Positions 27,037-36,198 of a DNA stretch of 64,000 nt are shown here, piece by piece; the first letter of the stretch is position 1; each line of letters opens with the position of its first letter. The translations under genes were made by a program, and so were the position numbers. The stretch comes from a virus, in IMG/VR virus record IMGVR_UViG_3300032236_001065, positions 17,524 to 81,523 of that record. The stretch is one strand, 5' to 3'. The notes under the pieces were generated by a model. It was not told the origin of the DNA and ran no database searches. It saw nothing but the letters and a program-made list of their open reading frames with translations.

Positions 27037-27263
27037 ATAAGTCTGACAAAGATGCCAAGCATGTCTTGCATCAAGCACTTCGTGTGTTAGAATTCACAAT
27101 GGAATTAGCACAAGAGAAGGGCGATATTGATGCTATGATAGGTATCTCAGATCGCTTGATGATGTTATATCAACATTTATCAGAAGGTAGTGTTAAAAAG
27201 TTTAAGCCAGGATTTGCATTTGCAGCAGATAAGGAAGAAAAGGTAGAACATGAATCAGACTAA
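27030..27263 (+). CDS. Small helical hypothetical protein
   Basis: 77 residues from ATG 27030, which overlaps the previous stop (ATGGTAA); a TTG at 27015 would add five residues but lacks support. Composition is helical and charged (AKHVLHQALRVLEFTMELAQEKGD; ISDRLMMLYQHLSEG). It lies in a run of short genes before the helicase. Function unknown. Confidence 0.55.
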   Translation: MVNKSDKDAKHVLHQALRVLEFTMELAQEKGDIDAMIGISDRLMMLYQHLSEGSVKKFKPGFAFAADKEEKVEHESD

Positions 27264-27465
27264 CGTTAAGGTTGAACTTCAGTTTACCCGTAACTTGGGT
27301 AATTATGAAAGCCTAAAGATCGGTATTGGTATTGAAGATTTTCAGAGAGATGGCGAGAATATTGACGAAGCCACCAATAGGGTGTATACTTTCGTTGAGA
27401 AGAAGTTGATGGAGAAAGTCAACGAAGTTGAACAAGAGCTGAATTCTAACAAAGGTAAAAAATGA
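27250..27465 (+). CDS. Small hypothetical protein
   Basis: 71 residues. A beta half (NVKVELQFTRNLGNYESLKIGIGIED) is followed by an acidic helix ending in GKK. This two-part arrangement, strands then a charged helix, recurs in small phage proteins of the replication region. It overlaps both neighbours by 14 nt and 4 nt. Function unknown. Confidence 0.55.
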   Translation: MNQTNVKVELQFTRNLGNYESLKIGIGIEDFQRDGENIDEATNRVYTFVEKKLMEKVNEVEQELNSNKGKK

Positions 27466-27794
27466 CAAAAGATGAAGCAAAGCTGGCATACGGCTTAGTT
27501 TCACTTTACTGTGCTTTATACAAAGAGCATTACAAGAAGCCCGCCGTTGTAAACAAGTACAGAGAAAAGTGGGCTATGCAAGATGTTATTGATAGCGTTG
27601 GATACGAGAGAGCCAGAATACTCCTAGAGTATTATTTTAAGATTACAAAGAGTGGACACCCGCTTACTTGGTTCTTTTATAACTTTGAAAAGCTTGACCT
27701 TACATTACAACAAATTGAAGAAGATAAAACTCGTCGTGAGCTAATAAGAGCTAAGACAAAATATATGGTTGAAGAAAGAGATAATGAACACTGA
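27462..27794 (+). CDS. Hypothetical protein upstream of helicase
   Basis: 110 residues, mostly helical: KDEAKLAYGLVSLYCALYKEHYKKPAVVNKYREKWAM, then ARILLEYYFKITKSGHPLTWFFYNFEKLD. It immediately precedes and overlaps the DnaB-type helicase gene by 11 nt. That position is one where phages often place a helicase loader or replication accessory protein. I see no loader ATPase motif, so this is only a positional suggestion. Confidence 0.5.
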   Translation: MTKDEAKLAYGLVSLYCALYKEHYKKPAVVNKYREKWAMQDVIDSVGYERARILLEYYFKITKSGHPLTWFFYNFEKLDLTLQQIEEDKTRRELIRAKTKYMVEERDNEH

Positions 27795-29010
27795 ATCAGC
27801 AGTTATAACAGCGGTTTGTCACAATAAAGATATTGCTACAGTCCTTGCTGAGAACATTGATGAAGTATTTACTTCGCACAGAGATGTATGGGAAGGTCTT
27901 AAGTCTTACTATTTAAAGTTTAAAGCAGTACCAGATGTATCAGTGCTTACAGATAAGTTTAAAGATTTTGAGCCAGTAAAGGTCAAGGGCGAGACAGCCT
28001 ACTATCTTGACCAATTGAAGAATGAATACTTGGCGGGAAGAGTAAGAAATCTTCTGCTATCTTCTGGGGCAAGTTTAAAGACAGAGGCATCATCAAGAGT
28101 TATCTTAGAGATGCAAAAAGAATTAAATACACTTGGAAAGCTTACTGCAAATGTCCGAGATGTTGACCTTACAGATTTTAAATTGGCAGAGCAGCACTTT
28201 GAGTCTGTGAAAAACCGTTCTGATGCAATGGGCGGTAGTCCAGGAATCATGACTGGCTTTAAGGCTATTGACTATGCATATCCCACAGGAATGGCTCCAG
28301 GACACCTTATCGTCATGATTGGTTGGCCAGGTAGGGGTAAGACTTGGTTCTCCTCTTATTTGGCTTGTAAGGCTTGGGAACAGGGCTTTAAGCCCATGAT
28401 TATATCCCTTGAGATGACACCAGAGAATATGCGTGACCGTATCTATACTATGATGGGGTCGGGACTGTTCAAGGCTTCAGACTTCTCTAGAGGTAATATT
28501 GATATAGATCAATTTGATGAATGGGGTACAAAGAAATTTGCCAATAAGAACCAATTCATTCTTGTATCAAATGAAGGTACAGGTCAAGTTACACCGAATA
28601 CGGTGCAAGCTAAAATTGACCAGCATAAGCCCGATATTGTAATTCTTGATTATCACCAATTGTTTAATGATTCATCTGGAGCAAAGTCAGAAGTTGAAAG
28701 AAATAGAAATATTTCTCGTGACTTTAAATTGTTGGCAGTTCGCAATAATATTCCTATCATTGATATTACTGCTGCAACTATGGATGATGTTTCAGACCAA
28801 GATGCCCCGCCACTACTTTCACAAGTAGCTTGGTCAAAGGCTATTGAATATGATGCTGATATGGCTATCGCCGTACACAAGCAACCTGATTCAAATGTTA
28901 TGGAAATTGTAAGCCGTAAGAATCGCCACGGTACTGAGTTCGGATTCTATTTGGACTGGGACTTGAACCGAGGAATCATTACGGAGTTGTACGATAAGGG
29001 TATAGCATAA
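27784..29010 (+). CDS. dnaB: Replicative DNA helicase (DnaB family)
   Basis: 408 residues from ATG 27784, which follows GAAAGAG; a TTG 15 nt earlier is less likely. N-terminal helical domain (about 1-130); RecA-like motor with Walker A GWPGRGKT (about residue 180), MIISLEMTPENMRDRI (DnaB motif 1a, about 207-222), Walker B DIVILDYHQL (about 280), and a C-terminal segment VSRKNRHGTEFGFYLDWDLN typical of DnaB arginine-finger and DNA-loop regions. It unwinds the template ahead of the phage polymerase. The primase gene lies just downstream. Confidence 0.9.
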   Translation: MNTESAVITAVCHNKDIATVLAENIDEVFTSHRDVWEGLKSYYLKFKAVPDVSVLTDKFKDFEPVKVKGETAYYLDQLKNEYLAGRVRNLLLSSGASLKTEASSRVILEMQKELNTLGKLTANVRDVDLTDFKLAEQHFESVKNRSDAMGGSPGIMTGFKAIDYAYPTGMAPGHLIVMIGWPGRGKTWFSSYLACKAWEQGFKPMIISLEMTPENMRDRIYTMMGSGLFKASDFSRGNIDIDQFDEWGTKKFANKNQFILVSNEGTGQVTPNTVQAKIDQHKPDIVILDYHQLFNDSSGAKSEVERNRNISRDFKLLAVRNNIPIIDITAATMDDVSDQDAPPLLSQVAWSKAIEYDADMAIAVHKQPDSNVMEIVSRKNRHGTEFGFYLDWDLNRGIITELYDKGIA

Positions 29011-29035
29011 TTTATGTAATCAAAGTCTAACTTGA

Positions 29036-29041
29036 TATAAT
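29036..29041 (+). promoter_or_regulatory. Putative -10 TATAAT upstream of primase genes
   Basis: CTTGATATAAT with the -10 at 29036-29041, without a good -35 at 17-18 bp. It lies 21 nt before the ATG at 29063. Confidence 0.4.
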
Positions 29042-29062
29042 TATCAAGAAAGATTGGTGATC

Positions 29063-29347
29063 ATGTACCCAAGAAAAATACATGACTTCTGGATGAATGG
29101 AATTATCAAAGATGATTCTATCTTTCAGAGCTCAAGGGAGAACTATGAAAGACTTTTGGTCCAGCAGATGCGAGACAAAGGTTACGTTCCTGTCCTTGAC
29201 ATGCAACCCCAGTTTAATGTAAAATATAACGAGAGCAAGGATCACTACTCTTTCAATCTTGTAATGTACGGCATTTACATTGGTAAAGCTAAGGCATTAA
29301 AGTATGAAGGGTTCTCTGGTCAGAGTTTAATACCTAAAGGAAAATAA
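29063..29347 (+). CDS. Hypothetical protein next to primase
   Basis: 94 residues from ATG 29063 (GTG 29057 and TTG 29054 are alternatives). Small basic protein: IHDFWMNGIIKDDSIFQSSRENYERLL, then a beta segment (QFNVKYNESKDHYSFNLVMYGIYIGKAKAL). It ends directly before the primase ATG and is presumably co-transcribed with it. Function unknown. Confidence 0.55.
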   Translation: MYPRKIHDFWMNGIIKDDSIFQSSRENYERLLVQQMRDKGYVPVLDMQPQFNVKYNESKDHYSFNLVMYGIYIGKAKALKYEGFSGQSLIPKGK

Positions 29348-30307
29348 ATGTCAGATGCATATACTAAAGCGGACCTCCGCTCTATTTTGCAATCTTGTGG
29401 CATTGAAATAATTTCAGAGACAGGCACAGACTTTCTGTGCCTTTGTCCATTCCACCACAATACAGATTCTCCAGCGTTTGCGGTCAGCTACTCTAAAGGT
29501 TTGTACATTTGTTACAATCAGAACTGCAACTCGGCGGGAACTGTGCTGGAACTTGTTAAAATATTAACTAACCGCAATGACTATGAAGCAATGAGATTCA
29601 TATCGTCAAACAAACTTTCTGATGCTGAGATATTTGAAGAAAGCCTTAAAGAGGCATTAGATGATAAGCCAGATTTTGTGGAGTTCCCACAACCTACGCT
29701 AGATAAACTTTATGAAGATATTGTAAATACACCAAAGGCAATAGATTATTTTAGAACTCGCAAGATTTTAACAGAAGCAGTTGATTACTTTAAGCTTGGC
29801 TATTCAGAAAAGCAGAGCATGGTTACAGTTCCTTTGCACAGCCCAGAAGGTTTGCCAGTTGGCGTTATTGGAAGATCAATTGAAGGCAAAGCATTTAAGA
29901 ACAGTCCAAACCTGCCACGCAATAAAACAATGTTTAACCTGCACAGAGCAAAGCGTGAGGGTGGAACAATTATAGTCGTAGAGTCTAGCTTTGATGCTAT
30001 ACGCTTATGGCAGGCGGGATATCCAAATGCAGTAGCCACTTTGGGTGGTAGTATTTCAGACACTAATATTCAACACTTAAATAAGTATGCATCTACAGTT
30101 ATTATTATGACAGATAATGACAGTGCTGGGCGGGCATTAGGAAATACAATCGCTAATAAACTAAAGAATAAAAATGTATTATGGGCTAAATATAACCATG
30201 ATTGTGTATATCCCCACATGGCAAAAGATGTGGGCGATCTCACAGATGAAGAAATAAAACAGTGTGTAAAGAATGCAATTCCGCATTTTGAATACGCTGT
30301 AATGTGA
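29348..30307 (+). CDS. DNA primase (DnaG-type, zinc and TOPRIM domains)
   Basis: 319 residues. Zinc-binding domain about 20-75: CLCPFHHNTDSPAF and ICYNQNCNSAGTVLELV, the CHC2 pattern of DnaG primases. TOPRIM about 185-290: IIVVESSFDAIRLWQAGYPNAVATLGG with the acidic Glu, and IIMTDNDSAGRALG with the DxD pair. It makes RNA primers for lagging-strand synthesis. Shorter than bacterial DnaG and without the helicase-binding C-terminus, as is common in phages. It lies between helicase and ssDNA-binding protein. Confidence 0.85.
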   Translation: MSDAYTKADLRSILQSCGIEIISETGTDFLCLCPFHHNTDSPAFAVSYSKGLYICYNQNCNSAGTVLELVKILTNRNDYEAMRFISSNKLSDAEIFEESLKEALDDKPDFVEFPQPTLDKLYEDIVNTPKAIDYFRTRKILTEAVDYFKLGYSEKQSMVTVPLHSPEGLPVGVIGRSIEGKAFKNSPNLPRNKTMFNLHRAKREGGTIIVVESSFDAIRLWQAGYPNAVATLGGSISDTNIQHLNKYASTVIIMTDNDSAGRALGNTIANKLKNKNVLWAKYNHDCVYPHMAKDVGDLTDEEIKQCVKNAIPHFEYAVM

Positions 30308-30339
30308 TATACTAGAGGAACAGGGCATTAAACAGCCCT
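30308..30339 (+). promoter_or_regulatory. Promoter and leader hairpin of the gp32-like gene
   Basis: TATACT at 30308-30313 with a weak -35, followed by a short hairpin AGGGC/GCCCT (30322-30339). AAGGAGAAAT precedes the ATG. Confidence 0.45.
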
Positions 30340-30358
30340 TATACTAAGGAGAAATAAT

Positions 30359-31036
30359 ATGGGTATCGTAACAGGTCTAAAGGCTATGAATGAACAAATG
30401 GAACAAAAGTCTCATTCTGGCGACACACAAAAAGGAAGATGGCTACAACTTAAAGATGGCCAATCACTAAAAATCCGCTTCATGCAAGAAATTGATCCAG
30501 ACTCAAAGAATTATATTGAGAAGGCTGGTCTTGCTTTCATTGCAGTAGAGCACACTAACCCAAAGGATTACAAGCGTAAGGCTCTTTGTACAATTGAAGA
30601 CCAAGGTCGCTGCTATGGTTGCGAAATGCACCGCCGTGATCCAAAGGCTGGTTGGAAGGGTCGTTCACGTTTCTATGCAAACGTGCTTGTTGATGATGGT
30701 TCAGAAGAGCCATATGTCGCAATCTTTTCACAAGGTGCAGGTCCAAAGTCTGCAACACCTGAAATCATTAACTATGCAGGAGAGACTGGAAGTATTTCCA
30801 ATCTTACTTGGAAGCTAAAGCGTACAGGTACTGCTACTGACACAAACTATTCAATCATTCCTTTGCCTACAGCAGATGTAGCAGCAATTGATTTTGATAA
30901 GTATGAATTGTTTGACCTTCAAAAGACTGCAGTTCGTGATGTTCAGTATGATGAGCAAGAAGCATTCTATCTCGGAATTACTTCTGATTCATCAGAGGAA
31001 TCATTGCAATCAACTTCATCCGCCGTTGAGTGGTAA
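30359..31036 (+). CDS. gp32-like single-stranded DNA-binding protein
   Basis: 225 residues. Residues about 20-130 contain a Lys/Arg-rich OB-fold-like start (GRWLQLKDGQSLKIRFMQEID) and a zinc module H-x11-C-x7-C-x2-C (HTNPKDYKRKALC, GRCYGC), close to the T4 gp32 arrangement. The C-terminus is acidic and Ser-rich, as in gp32 where it recruits partners. It lies between primase and polymerase. It should coat single strands at the fork. The phage also has a separate SSB at 60971. Confidence 0.7.
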   Translation: MGIVTGLKAMNEQMEQKSHSGDTQKGRWLQLKDGQSLKIRFMQEIDPDSKNYIEKAGLAFIAVEHTNPKDYKRKALCTIEDQGRCYGCEMHRRDPKAGWKGRSRFYANVLVDDGSEEPYVAIFSQGAGPKSATPEIINYAGETGSISNLTWKLKRTGTATDTNYSIIPLPTADVAAIDFDKYELFDLQKTAVRDVQYDEQEAFYLGITSDSSEESLQSTSSAVEW

Positions 31037-31060
31037 TTAATAACTAACAGAAAGCTAAAC

Positions 31061-34000
31061 ATGTCTGACTTTGTTCATTTGCATGTCCATTCGCACTATT
31101 CGCTTATGGATGGTTTAAACACACCTCATGAATTACTTGAGGCTGCAAAAAATCAAGGTCAGGCATCTTTAGCCATTACAGACCACGGCTCTCTCGCATC
31201 CCATAGAGATATGCAGATTGCTGCCAAAGAACTAGGCATGAAGCCAATCTTGGGTCTTGAGGCGTACATATCTTCAACAGATAGATTTGACAAGAGAGCG
31301 GTTGCAAAGCGTGACGACAACACTTCTTTGTACAATCATATTATCCTGTTAGCAAAAGATGATTTAGGTCTAAAGAACTTACAAAAGCTTTCACAAATTG
31401 CTTGGACTGAAGGATACTATCACAAGCCCCGTATTGATATTGATGCACTTTGGGAATTTGGTGACGGTATAATTGTAGTGTCTGGTTGTATGAATGGACT
31501 TATCTCTAAGGCAATTGAGCGTGGGGATAATGAAAAAGCAAGAGAATATGTCAAGATGTTTAAGAATCGTTTTGGCAAAGACTTTTATATTGAAGTTCAA
31601 GCACATAACCCAGGGAGTTTAAATACAGCTCTGCTTGCGTTAGCAGATGAATTTGGAGTAAAGCCAGTTGCTACGGGAGATTGTCATTTTGCAAAGAAAG
31701 AGGAGAGGGATCTGGAAGAACTCCTCCTTATCCTATCAACTAAGCCCACGCAAAACAAAGAAGCAGACTATGCAAGTGGTCGCTCTTACACTAATGTTAT
31801 TGATAGATTTGACCACCTATATCCTGACCGCCCAATTAGTTTCTCTGAGATTAATGTATATATTCAATCCTACAAAGAAATCAAGGCGGACTTTGAGAAG
31901 GCGGGGATTACACGCAAGGATATCTACGAATCATCAGTAGAGATTGCAGACAAGGTTGAAGTCTATGACTTCCATGAGAATCTTGATTTGCTACCAGTAC
32001 CAAAAAAGAATGCATTAAAAACAGTAAAAGAGTTGTGCGAAAAGTCTCTAGTAGAAAAGGGTTTAGACAATGAGACATACAGAGAAAGACTCCAAGAAGA
32101 ACTTCAAGTCATTGCTGACAAAAACTTTGCTAGTTACTTCCTTGTTGTTGGCGATATGGTGGGTTGGGCGAAAGAAAACCAAATCATGGTTGGCCCAGGT
32201 AGAGGATCCGCTGCAGGAAGTTTAGTATGTTACTTAATGGGTATTACAGAAGTAGACCCAATTAAGTTTGACCTATTGTTCTTCCGATTTATTAATCCAG
32301 AGCGTAATGACTTCCCCGATATTGATACGGACTTTATGGACCGCCGTCGTGGTGAAGTAAAAGAGTATCTACGTAAAAAGTTTAAGCATGTAGCTTCTAT
32401 TTCTACATACCAATACTTCAAGGATAAGGGTGTTGTGCGGGATGTGGCGAGAGCTTTCCTAGTACCACTTGGAGAAGTTAATAAAGCACTAAAGGGTGTT
32501 GAGACATTTGAAGAGTATGAATCAAGCCAAAGCACAGAAGAATTCAGAAAGAAATATCCAGAGGTAACTAAGTATGCCTCTATGTTGCGTGGCAAGATTC
32601 GTGGTAATGGAATGCATGCCGCTGGTGTAGTTGTAGCAAGAGATGATATTAGTAAGTATGTTCCAATTGAAACTCGCAAAGACCCAAATGATTCAGTATC
32701 TGGTCGTATTCCTGTAGTTGCATATGATATGGATCAAACTGCAGACCTAGGTCTTATTAAGCTTGATGTATTGGGACTTAAAACATTATCTGTTATTGAT
32801 GATACTTTGCGTACCATTGAACATATTAAGAAGAAGAAGATTGATCTTAAATCAATTAAGCTTAATGACCCCAAAGTATTTGAAATGCTTTCAGGCGGTT
32901 TTACAAAGGGCGTATTCCAAGCTGAAGCAACACCTTATACAAACTTGTTGATGAAAATGGGTGTAAGCACATTTGAAGATCTTGCAGCATCAAACGCATT
33001 GGTACGTCCAGGTGCTATGAATACTGTGGGTGGCTCGTATATTCGCCGTAAAAAAGGTGAAGAGATGGTTACTTATGCTCATCCAATTATGCATGAGTTT
33101 ACCGAAAGAACATATGGTGTTATTATATATCAAGAGCAGGTAATGCAAGCCTGCGTTTATCTTGGCGGTATGTCTTGGGCGGATGCTGATAAGGTCCGTA
33201 AGATTATCGGTAAGAAAAAGGATGCGAGTGAATTTGATGCTTACAAAGACCAGTTTGTTCAAGGTGCGAGTAAGCATATTACAAGCGAGGATGCAATCAA
33301 ACTATGGCATGACTTTGAAGCTCATGCGGGCTATTCCTTTAACCGTTCTCACGCTATTGCTTACTCTATGCTGTCTTATTACACTGCTTGGCTTAAATAT
33401 TATTACCCTCTTGAGTTTATGTTTGCCGTTCTCAAAAATGAAAAAGACAAGGATGCCAGGACGGATTATCTACTTGAGGCTAAGCGGTTGGGCATTAAAG
33501 TACTACTCCCGCATATTAACGAATCTGAACTAGATTTCAGTATTCAAGGTAACTCAATTCGCTTTGGATTATCTAATATCAAGTATATTTCAGATAACAT
33601 TGGTAGCAAGATTACTCAGCTTCGCCCATTTAAATCCTACAAGGACTTTACAGAGAAGGCGGGAGTTAAGGGTAGTGGTATCAACTCCAGAGCTATAGAA
33701 TCCCTTAATATGATTGGTGCAGCAGCATTTGATGATAATAAGCGTAAGGGTACAGAGAATGAAAATCTATATGAATACCTTGGAATTCCAAAGTTTGATA
33801 CTGGCAAGTTAAGTCCTGCTATTAAAGCACAGGTTAATCCACTTGAAGAGTTTCTTGAAGAAGGTTGCTTTGTCCTACTAGCAATGGTCAAGTCCATTAA
33901 GAAAGGTCTTACATGGGCTCGTGTGGAGCTTGTAGACGATACAGGTTCAGTGGGTATCTTCCATGAAGTAAATACAAAGATTGAGCCAGGCATGATGTAC

Positions 34001-34336
34001 TTCTTCTTGGTAGGAGATAACCGCATTCACAAGTATGTGACAATTGATGATGTAGTCAATAAGGTTGATGACCCATTCGTACATTGGCTATACAAGGATA
34101 AGTTAAAGATTGATAATGGAAAGATGCTTGTTTTAGATTTTACACATTATAAGACTAAAGCAAACAAGATGATGGCACATATTATTTTGTCTGATGCAGA
34201 TAAAAAGCTTGAGAGAGTAATTGCTTTCCCGAAGCTTTATGCAAAGGCACTTGGAAAGATGCAGGCGGGAATGATTTGTGACCCCGCAATTGCACAGATG
34301 GATGATGGAACTTTGTTTGTTAAGGAGGTGAACTAA
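31061..34336 (+). CDS. dnaE: DNA polymerase III alpha subunit (DnaE-type)
   Basis: 1091 residues. PHP domain at the N-terminus (HLHVHSHYSLMDGLNTP, TDHGS; about 5-215). Catalytic core with PGRGSAAGS (about 385), the DID pair in PDIDTDF (Asp-420 and Asp-422) and a third Asp in KLDVLGLK (about 569). A fingers segment AHAGYSFNRSHAIAYS and the thumb/tandem-HhH region follow (about 750-900), then an OB-like C-terminal part. It replicates the phage genome. The gene lies between the gp32-like gene and recA. No sliding clamp gene is visible here, so the host clamp may be used. Confidence 0.95.
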   Translation: MSDFVHLHVHSHYSLMDGLNTPHELLEAAKNQGQASLAITDHGSLASHRDMQIAAKELGMKPILGLEAYISSTDRFDKRAVAKRDDNTSLYNHIILLAKDDLGLKNLQKLSQIAWTEGYYHKPRIDIDALWEFGDGIIVVSGCMNGLISKAIERGDNEKAREYVKMFKNRFGKDFYIEVQAHNPGSLNTALLALADEFGVKPVATGDCHFAKKEERDLEELLLILSTKPTQNKEADYASGRSYTNVIDRFDHLYPDRPISFSEINVYIQSYKEIKADFEKAGITRKDIYESSVEIADKVEVYDFHENLDLLPVPKKNALKTVKELCEKSLVEKGLDNETYRERLQEELQVIADKNFASYFLVVGDMVGWAKENQIMVGPGRGSAAGSLVCYLMGITEVDPIKFDLLFFRFINPERNDFPDIDTDFMDRRRGEVKEYLRKKFKHVASISTYQYFKDKGVVRDVARAFLVPLGEVNKALKGVETFEEYESSQSTEEFRKKYPEVTKYASMLRGKIRGNGMHAAGVVVARDDISKYVPIETRKDPNDSVSGRIPVVAYDMDQTADLGLIKLDVLGLKTLSVIDDTLRTIEHIKKKKIDLKSIKLNDPKVFEMLSGGFTKGVFQAEATPYTNLLMKMGVSTFEDLAASNALVRPGAMNTVGGSYIRRKKGEEMVTYAHPIMHEFTERTYGVIIYQEQVMQACVYLGGMSWADADKVRKIIGKKKDASEFDAYKDQFVQGASKHITSEDAIKLWHDFEAHAGYSFNRSHAIAYSMLSYYTAWLKYYYPLEFMFAVLKNEKDKDARTDYLLEAKRLGIKVLLPHINESELDFSIQGNSIRFGLSNIKYISDNIGSKITQLRPFKSYKDFTEKAGVKGSGINSRAIESLNMIGAAAFDDNKRKGTENENLYEYLGIPKFDTGKLSPAIKAQVNPLEEFLEEGCFVLLAMVKSIKKGLTWARVELVDDTGSVGIFHEVNTKIEPGMMYFFLVGDNRIHKYVTIDDVVNKVDDPFVHWLYKDKLKIDNGKMLVLDFTHYKTKANKMMAHIILSDADKKLERVIAFPKLYAKALGKMQAGMICDPAIAQMDDGTLFVKEVN

Positions 34337-34536
34337 TGGAAAATCAAGATGTAGCTAACGCTAATATATCCCTAGAACAAATTTTGGCAGCAATCATTAA
34401 TAAGTTTGGTTCAATTGATATTGATATCAAGGACTTGCTAACAAATTATTCAGCTAAAAGTATTTCAGTAACTCAAGATCCAGATAACAAAGTTGTTACT
34501 TTTGAGCTTGTTGAGAGTCCAACAGAAACCGAATAA
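34336..34536 (+). CDS. Small hypothetical protein after DnaE
   Basis: 66 residues. The start overlaps the DnaE stop by 1 nt (TAATG) behind AAGGAGGTGA, a very strong ribosome site. It is a mixed alpha/beta mini-protein (LEQILAAIINKFGSIDIDIKDLL; VTQDPDNKVVTFELVESP). The tight coupling suggests it works with the polymerase or recA, but the function is unknown. Confidence 0.6.
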   Translation: MENQDVANANISLEQILAAIINKFGSIDIDIKDLLTNYSAKSISVTQDPDNKVVTFELVESPTETE

Positions 34537-34542
34537 ATAGTG

Positions 34543-34548
34543 TATAAT
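34543..34548 (+). promoter_or_regulatory. -10 TATAAT, leaderless promoter for 34557
   Basis: TGTATAAT ends 8 nt before the ATG at 34557. No Shine-Dalgarno lies between them, so the transcript probably begins at the start codon. Confidence 0.55.
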
Positions 34549-34556
34549 ATAAGTAT

Positions 34557-34811
34557 ATGGCTCAGTCCTACATACTTAAAGGTACGGAGAACGAGTTCTT
34601 GCTAGTAATTAGAGCAGAGGACGAAAAAGCAATCTATAACATTATAGATTTTTTAGCGACTAGTCGTAATGAACAGATTAAAGAGTTAGCAATAGAATTA
34701 GAAAAGAGTTTACATGATAACGGAAGAGATTCTAGCAAAACTAGATCCAAAAACAAGGTCAAGGCTTCAACTAGCAACAACAGTAAGCGTAGAAAAACAA
34801 AAGACACCTAG
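34557..34811 (+). CDS. Small protein with basic tail overlapping recA
   Basis: 84 residues. Residues 1-50 form a compact alpha/beta unit (YILKGTENEFLLVIRAEDEKAIYNIIDFL). The last 30 residues are Lys, Arg, Ser and Asn-rich and are encoded within the first 98 nt of recA in another frame. The start appears leaderless. The basic tail may bind nucleic acid or may be partly a by-product of the overlap. Confidence 0.5.
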   Translation: MAQSYILKGTENEFLLVIRAEDEKAIYNIIDFLATSRNEQIKELAIELEKSLHDNGRDSSKTRSKNKVKASTSNNSKRRKTKDT

Positions 34812-35712
34812 CATTGCTTTGACAATGGGTCTCAAAGGAGGCTTGGGCTTTGGTCGTCAAGTTCTTATTTGGGGAAATAAATCTGCTGGTAAATCATCAT
34901 TCTGTTTACAAATGATTGGTCAGGCACAGAAAGAAGGTAAGACTTGTGCTTGGATTGATGCAGAGGCATCATATGACCCAGCATGGGCAGCCCGCTTGGG
35001 TGTTGATTCAGAATCTCTTATCTATTCACCAGCCAAATCTATCAATGACATGGTGGATGTTGCACAGCAACTTATGGAAGCGGGAGTAGATATTATTGTT
35101 GTAGATTCTATCTCAGCTTTACTTCCCGCCATTTATTTTGAGAAAGATAGTTCTGATCTCAAGAAACTTGAAGACACCAAGCAGATTGGTGCAGAAGCAA
35201 AGGATATGACACATGCAGTCAAAATGCTTAACTATGCCAATAAGAATACATTACTCGTGCTTATTTCTCAACAGAGAAATCAATTCGGTAGCATGCATGC
35301 ATCGCACATCCCTACAGGCGGAATGGCAGTTAAGTTTTTTAGCAGTACCGTCATTAAACTTTGGGCATCGGAAGCTGATGCGAATGCTATTAAGGCTGGA
35401 ATCCAAGTTGGTGACAAGATTATTGAACAAAAAGTTGGTAGACCAGTCAATTGGATTATTGACTACAACAAAACTGGGCCAATGGGTTTATCAGGCCAGT
35501 ACGACTTTTATTTTCAAGGTGATAAAGTTGGAGTTGACGTTGTTGGCGAGATCCTAGATACTGCAGAAATGATGGGCATTGTACAAAAAGGCGGTGCTTG
35601 GTACACTGTTAATGAAGAACGTTTTCAGGGTCGTGCAAAAGCCGTAGAATATTTGCGGGAAAATCCAGATGTAGCTGAAAAGATTAAGGGAGAAATATAT
35701 GACAAGTCTTGA
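34714..35712 (+). CDS. recA: RecA-like recombinase
   Basis: 332 residues. Walker A GNKSAGKS (residues 54-61), the strand IDAEASYDPAWAARLGVD, Walker B VDIIVVDSISALLP (about 124-137) and a loop-2-type segment with Gln (ISQQRNQFGSMHASHIPTGGMAVKF, about 185-210). Bacterial RecA is slightly longer and has an extra C-terminal domain that is reduced here. It promotes strand exchange for recombination-dependent replication and repair. Its start is inside the preceding ORF, behind GAAAAGAG. The gene order DnaE-recA is typical of a phage replication block. Confidence 0.85.
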   Translation: MITEEILAKLDPKTRSRLQLATTVSVEKQKTPSIALTMGLKGGLGFGRQVLIWGNKSAGKSSFCLQMIGQAQKEGKTCAWIDAEASYDPAWAARLGVDSESLIYSPAKSINDMVDVAQQLMEAGVDIIVVDSISALLPAIYFEKDSSDLKKLEDTKQIGAEAKDMTHAVKMLNYANKNTLLVLISQQRNQFGSMHASHIPTGGMAVKFFSSTVIKLWASEADANAIKAGIQVGDKIIEQKVGRPVNWIIDYNKTGPMGLSGQYDFYFQGDKVGVDVVGEILDTAEMMGIVQKGGAWYTVNEERFQGRAKAVEYLRENPDVAEKIKGEIYDKS

Positions 35713-35890
35713 GCAGTTTCTTAATAAAGATACAAAAACAAAGCACAAGAGAGTTGAACCAGCAAGCGGTTCATTTGCTTGTCAAAGTCAAGATTGCAAA
35801 GAAATTGTCTTTGAAGGTTTTGTTGATAAAGAAGAAAATCGTCTCTACTGGATATGCAGTCAGAACCATGAATCAAGTGTGGTATTTTAA
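35699..35890 (+). CDS. Small zinc-ribbon-like protein
   Basis: 63 residues, starting within the recA end (overlap 14 nt). Cysteines CQSQDC and the later CSQNH motif, with two histidines, could bind zinc. The basic N-terminus (LNKDTKTKHKRVEP) suggests nucleic-acid contact. Its neighbours are recA and a putative nuclease, so a recombination or repair accessory is possible. Not recognised. Confidence 0.55.
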   Translation: MTSLEQFLNKDTKTKHKRVEPASGSFACQSQDCKEIVFEGFVDKEENRLYWICSQNHESSVVF

Positions 35891-36198
35891 TGTCAGAGCG
35901 TGGAGAAATCAAGCGTGATGGAGCAAAAGGACAAAAAAATTCTGGTCGTGGCGATTACCAAAAGGGAGACGCTCAATGGCATAATTTTGTGGTTGATTAT
36001 AAAGAGTATGAGAAGTCAATCTCTATATCAAAAGCTATTTGGGCTAAAATTTGTACGGACACCTTTAAGGTGGATAGGAATAAGAGTCCAGTTCTCAAGC
36101 TTATCCTTGGTGGAGAAGGCTCTAAAACTAGACTTGCAGTAATTGAATGGGCTTTGTTGGAACAACTAATTGAGTGTTGGGAGACACATAATGATTGA
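35890..36198 (+). CDS. Putative nuclease-like protein
   Basis: 102 residues. Opens with MSERGEIKRDGAKGQKNSGRGDYQKGDA, then FVVDYKEYEKSISISKAIWAKI. The order GD, then D-Y-K in a hydrophobic strand, resembles the core of PD-(D/E)XK resolvases, but the family is not certain. I have seen similar proteins in actinophage replication regions without a firm function. It overlaps its neighbours by 1 nt and 8 nt and sits between recA and a Cas4-like nuclease. Confidence 0.5.
   Translation: MSERGEIKRDGAKGQKNSGRGDYQKGDAQWHNFVVDYKEYEKSISISKAIWAKICTDTFKVDRNKSPVLKLILGGEGSKTRLAVIEWALLEQLIECWETHND

Noticed and set aside
33162-33533. 123-codon + strand ORF inside dnaE
   Set aside because: It is out of frame within a well-conserved polymerase core and has no ribosome site.
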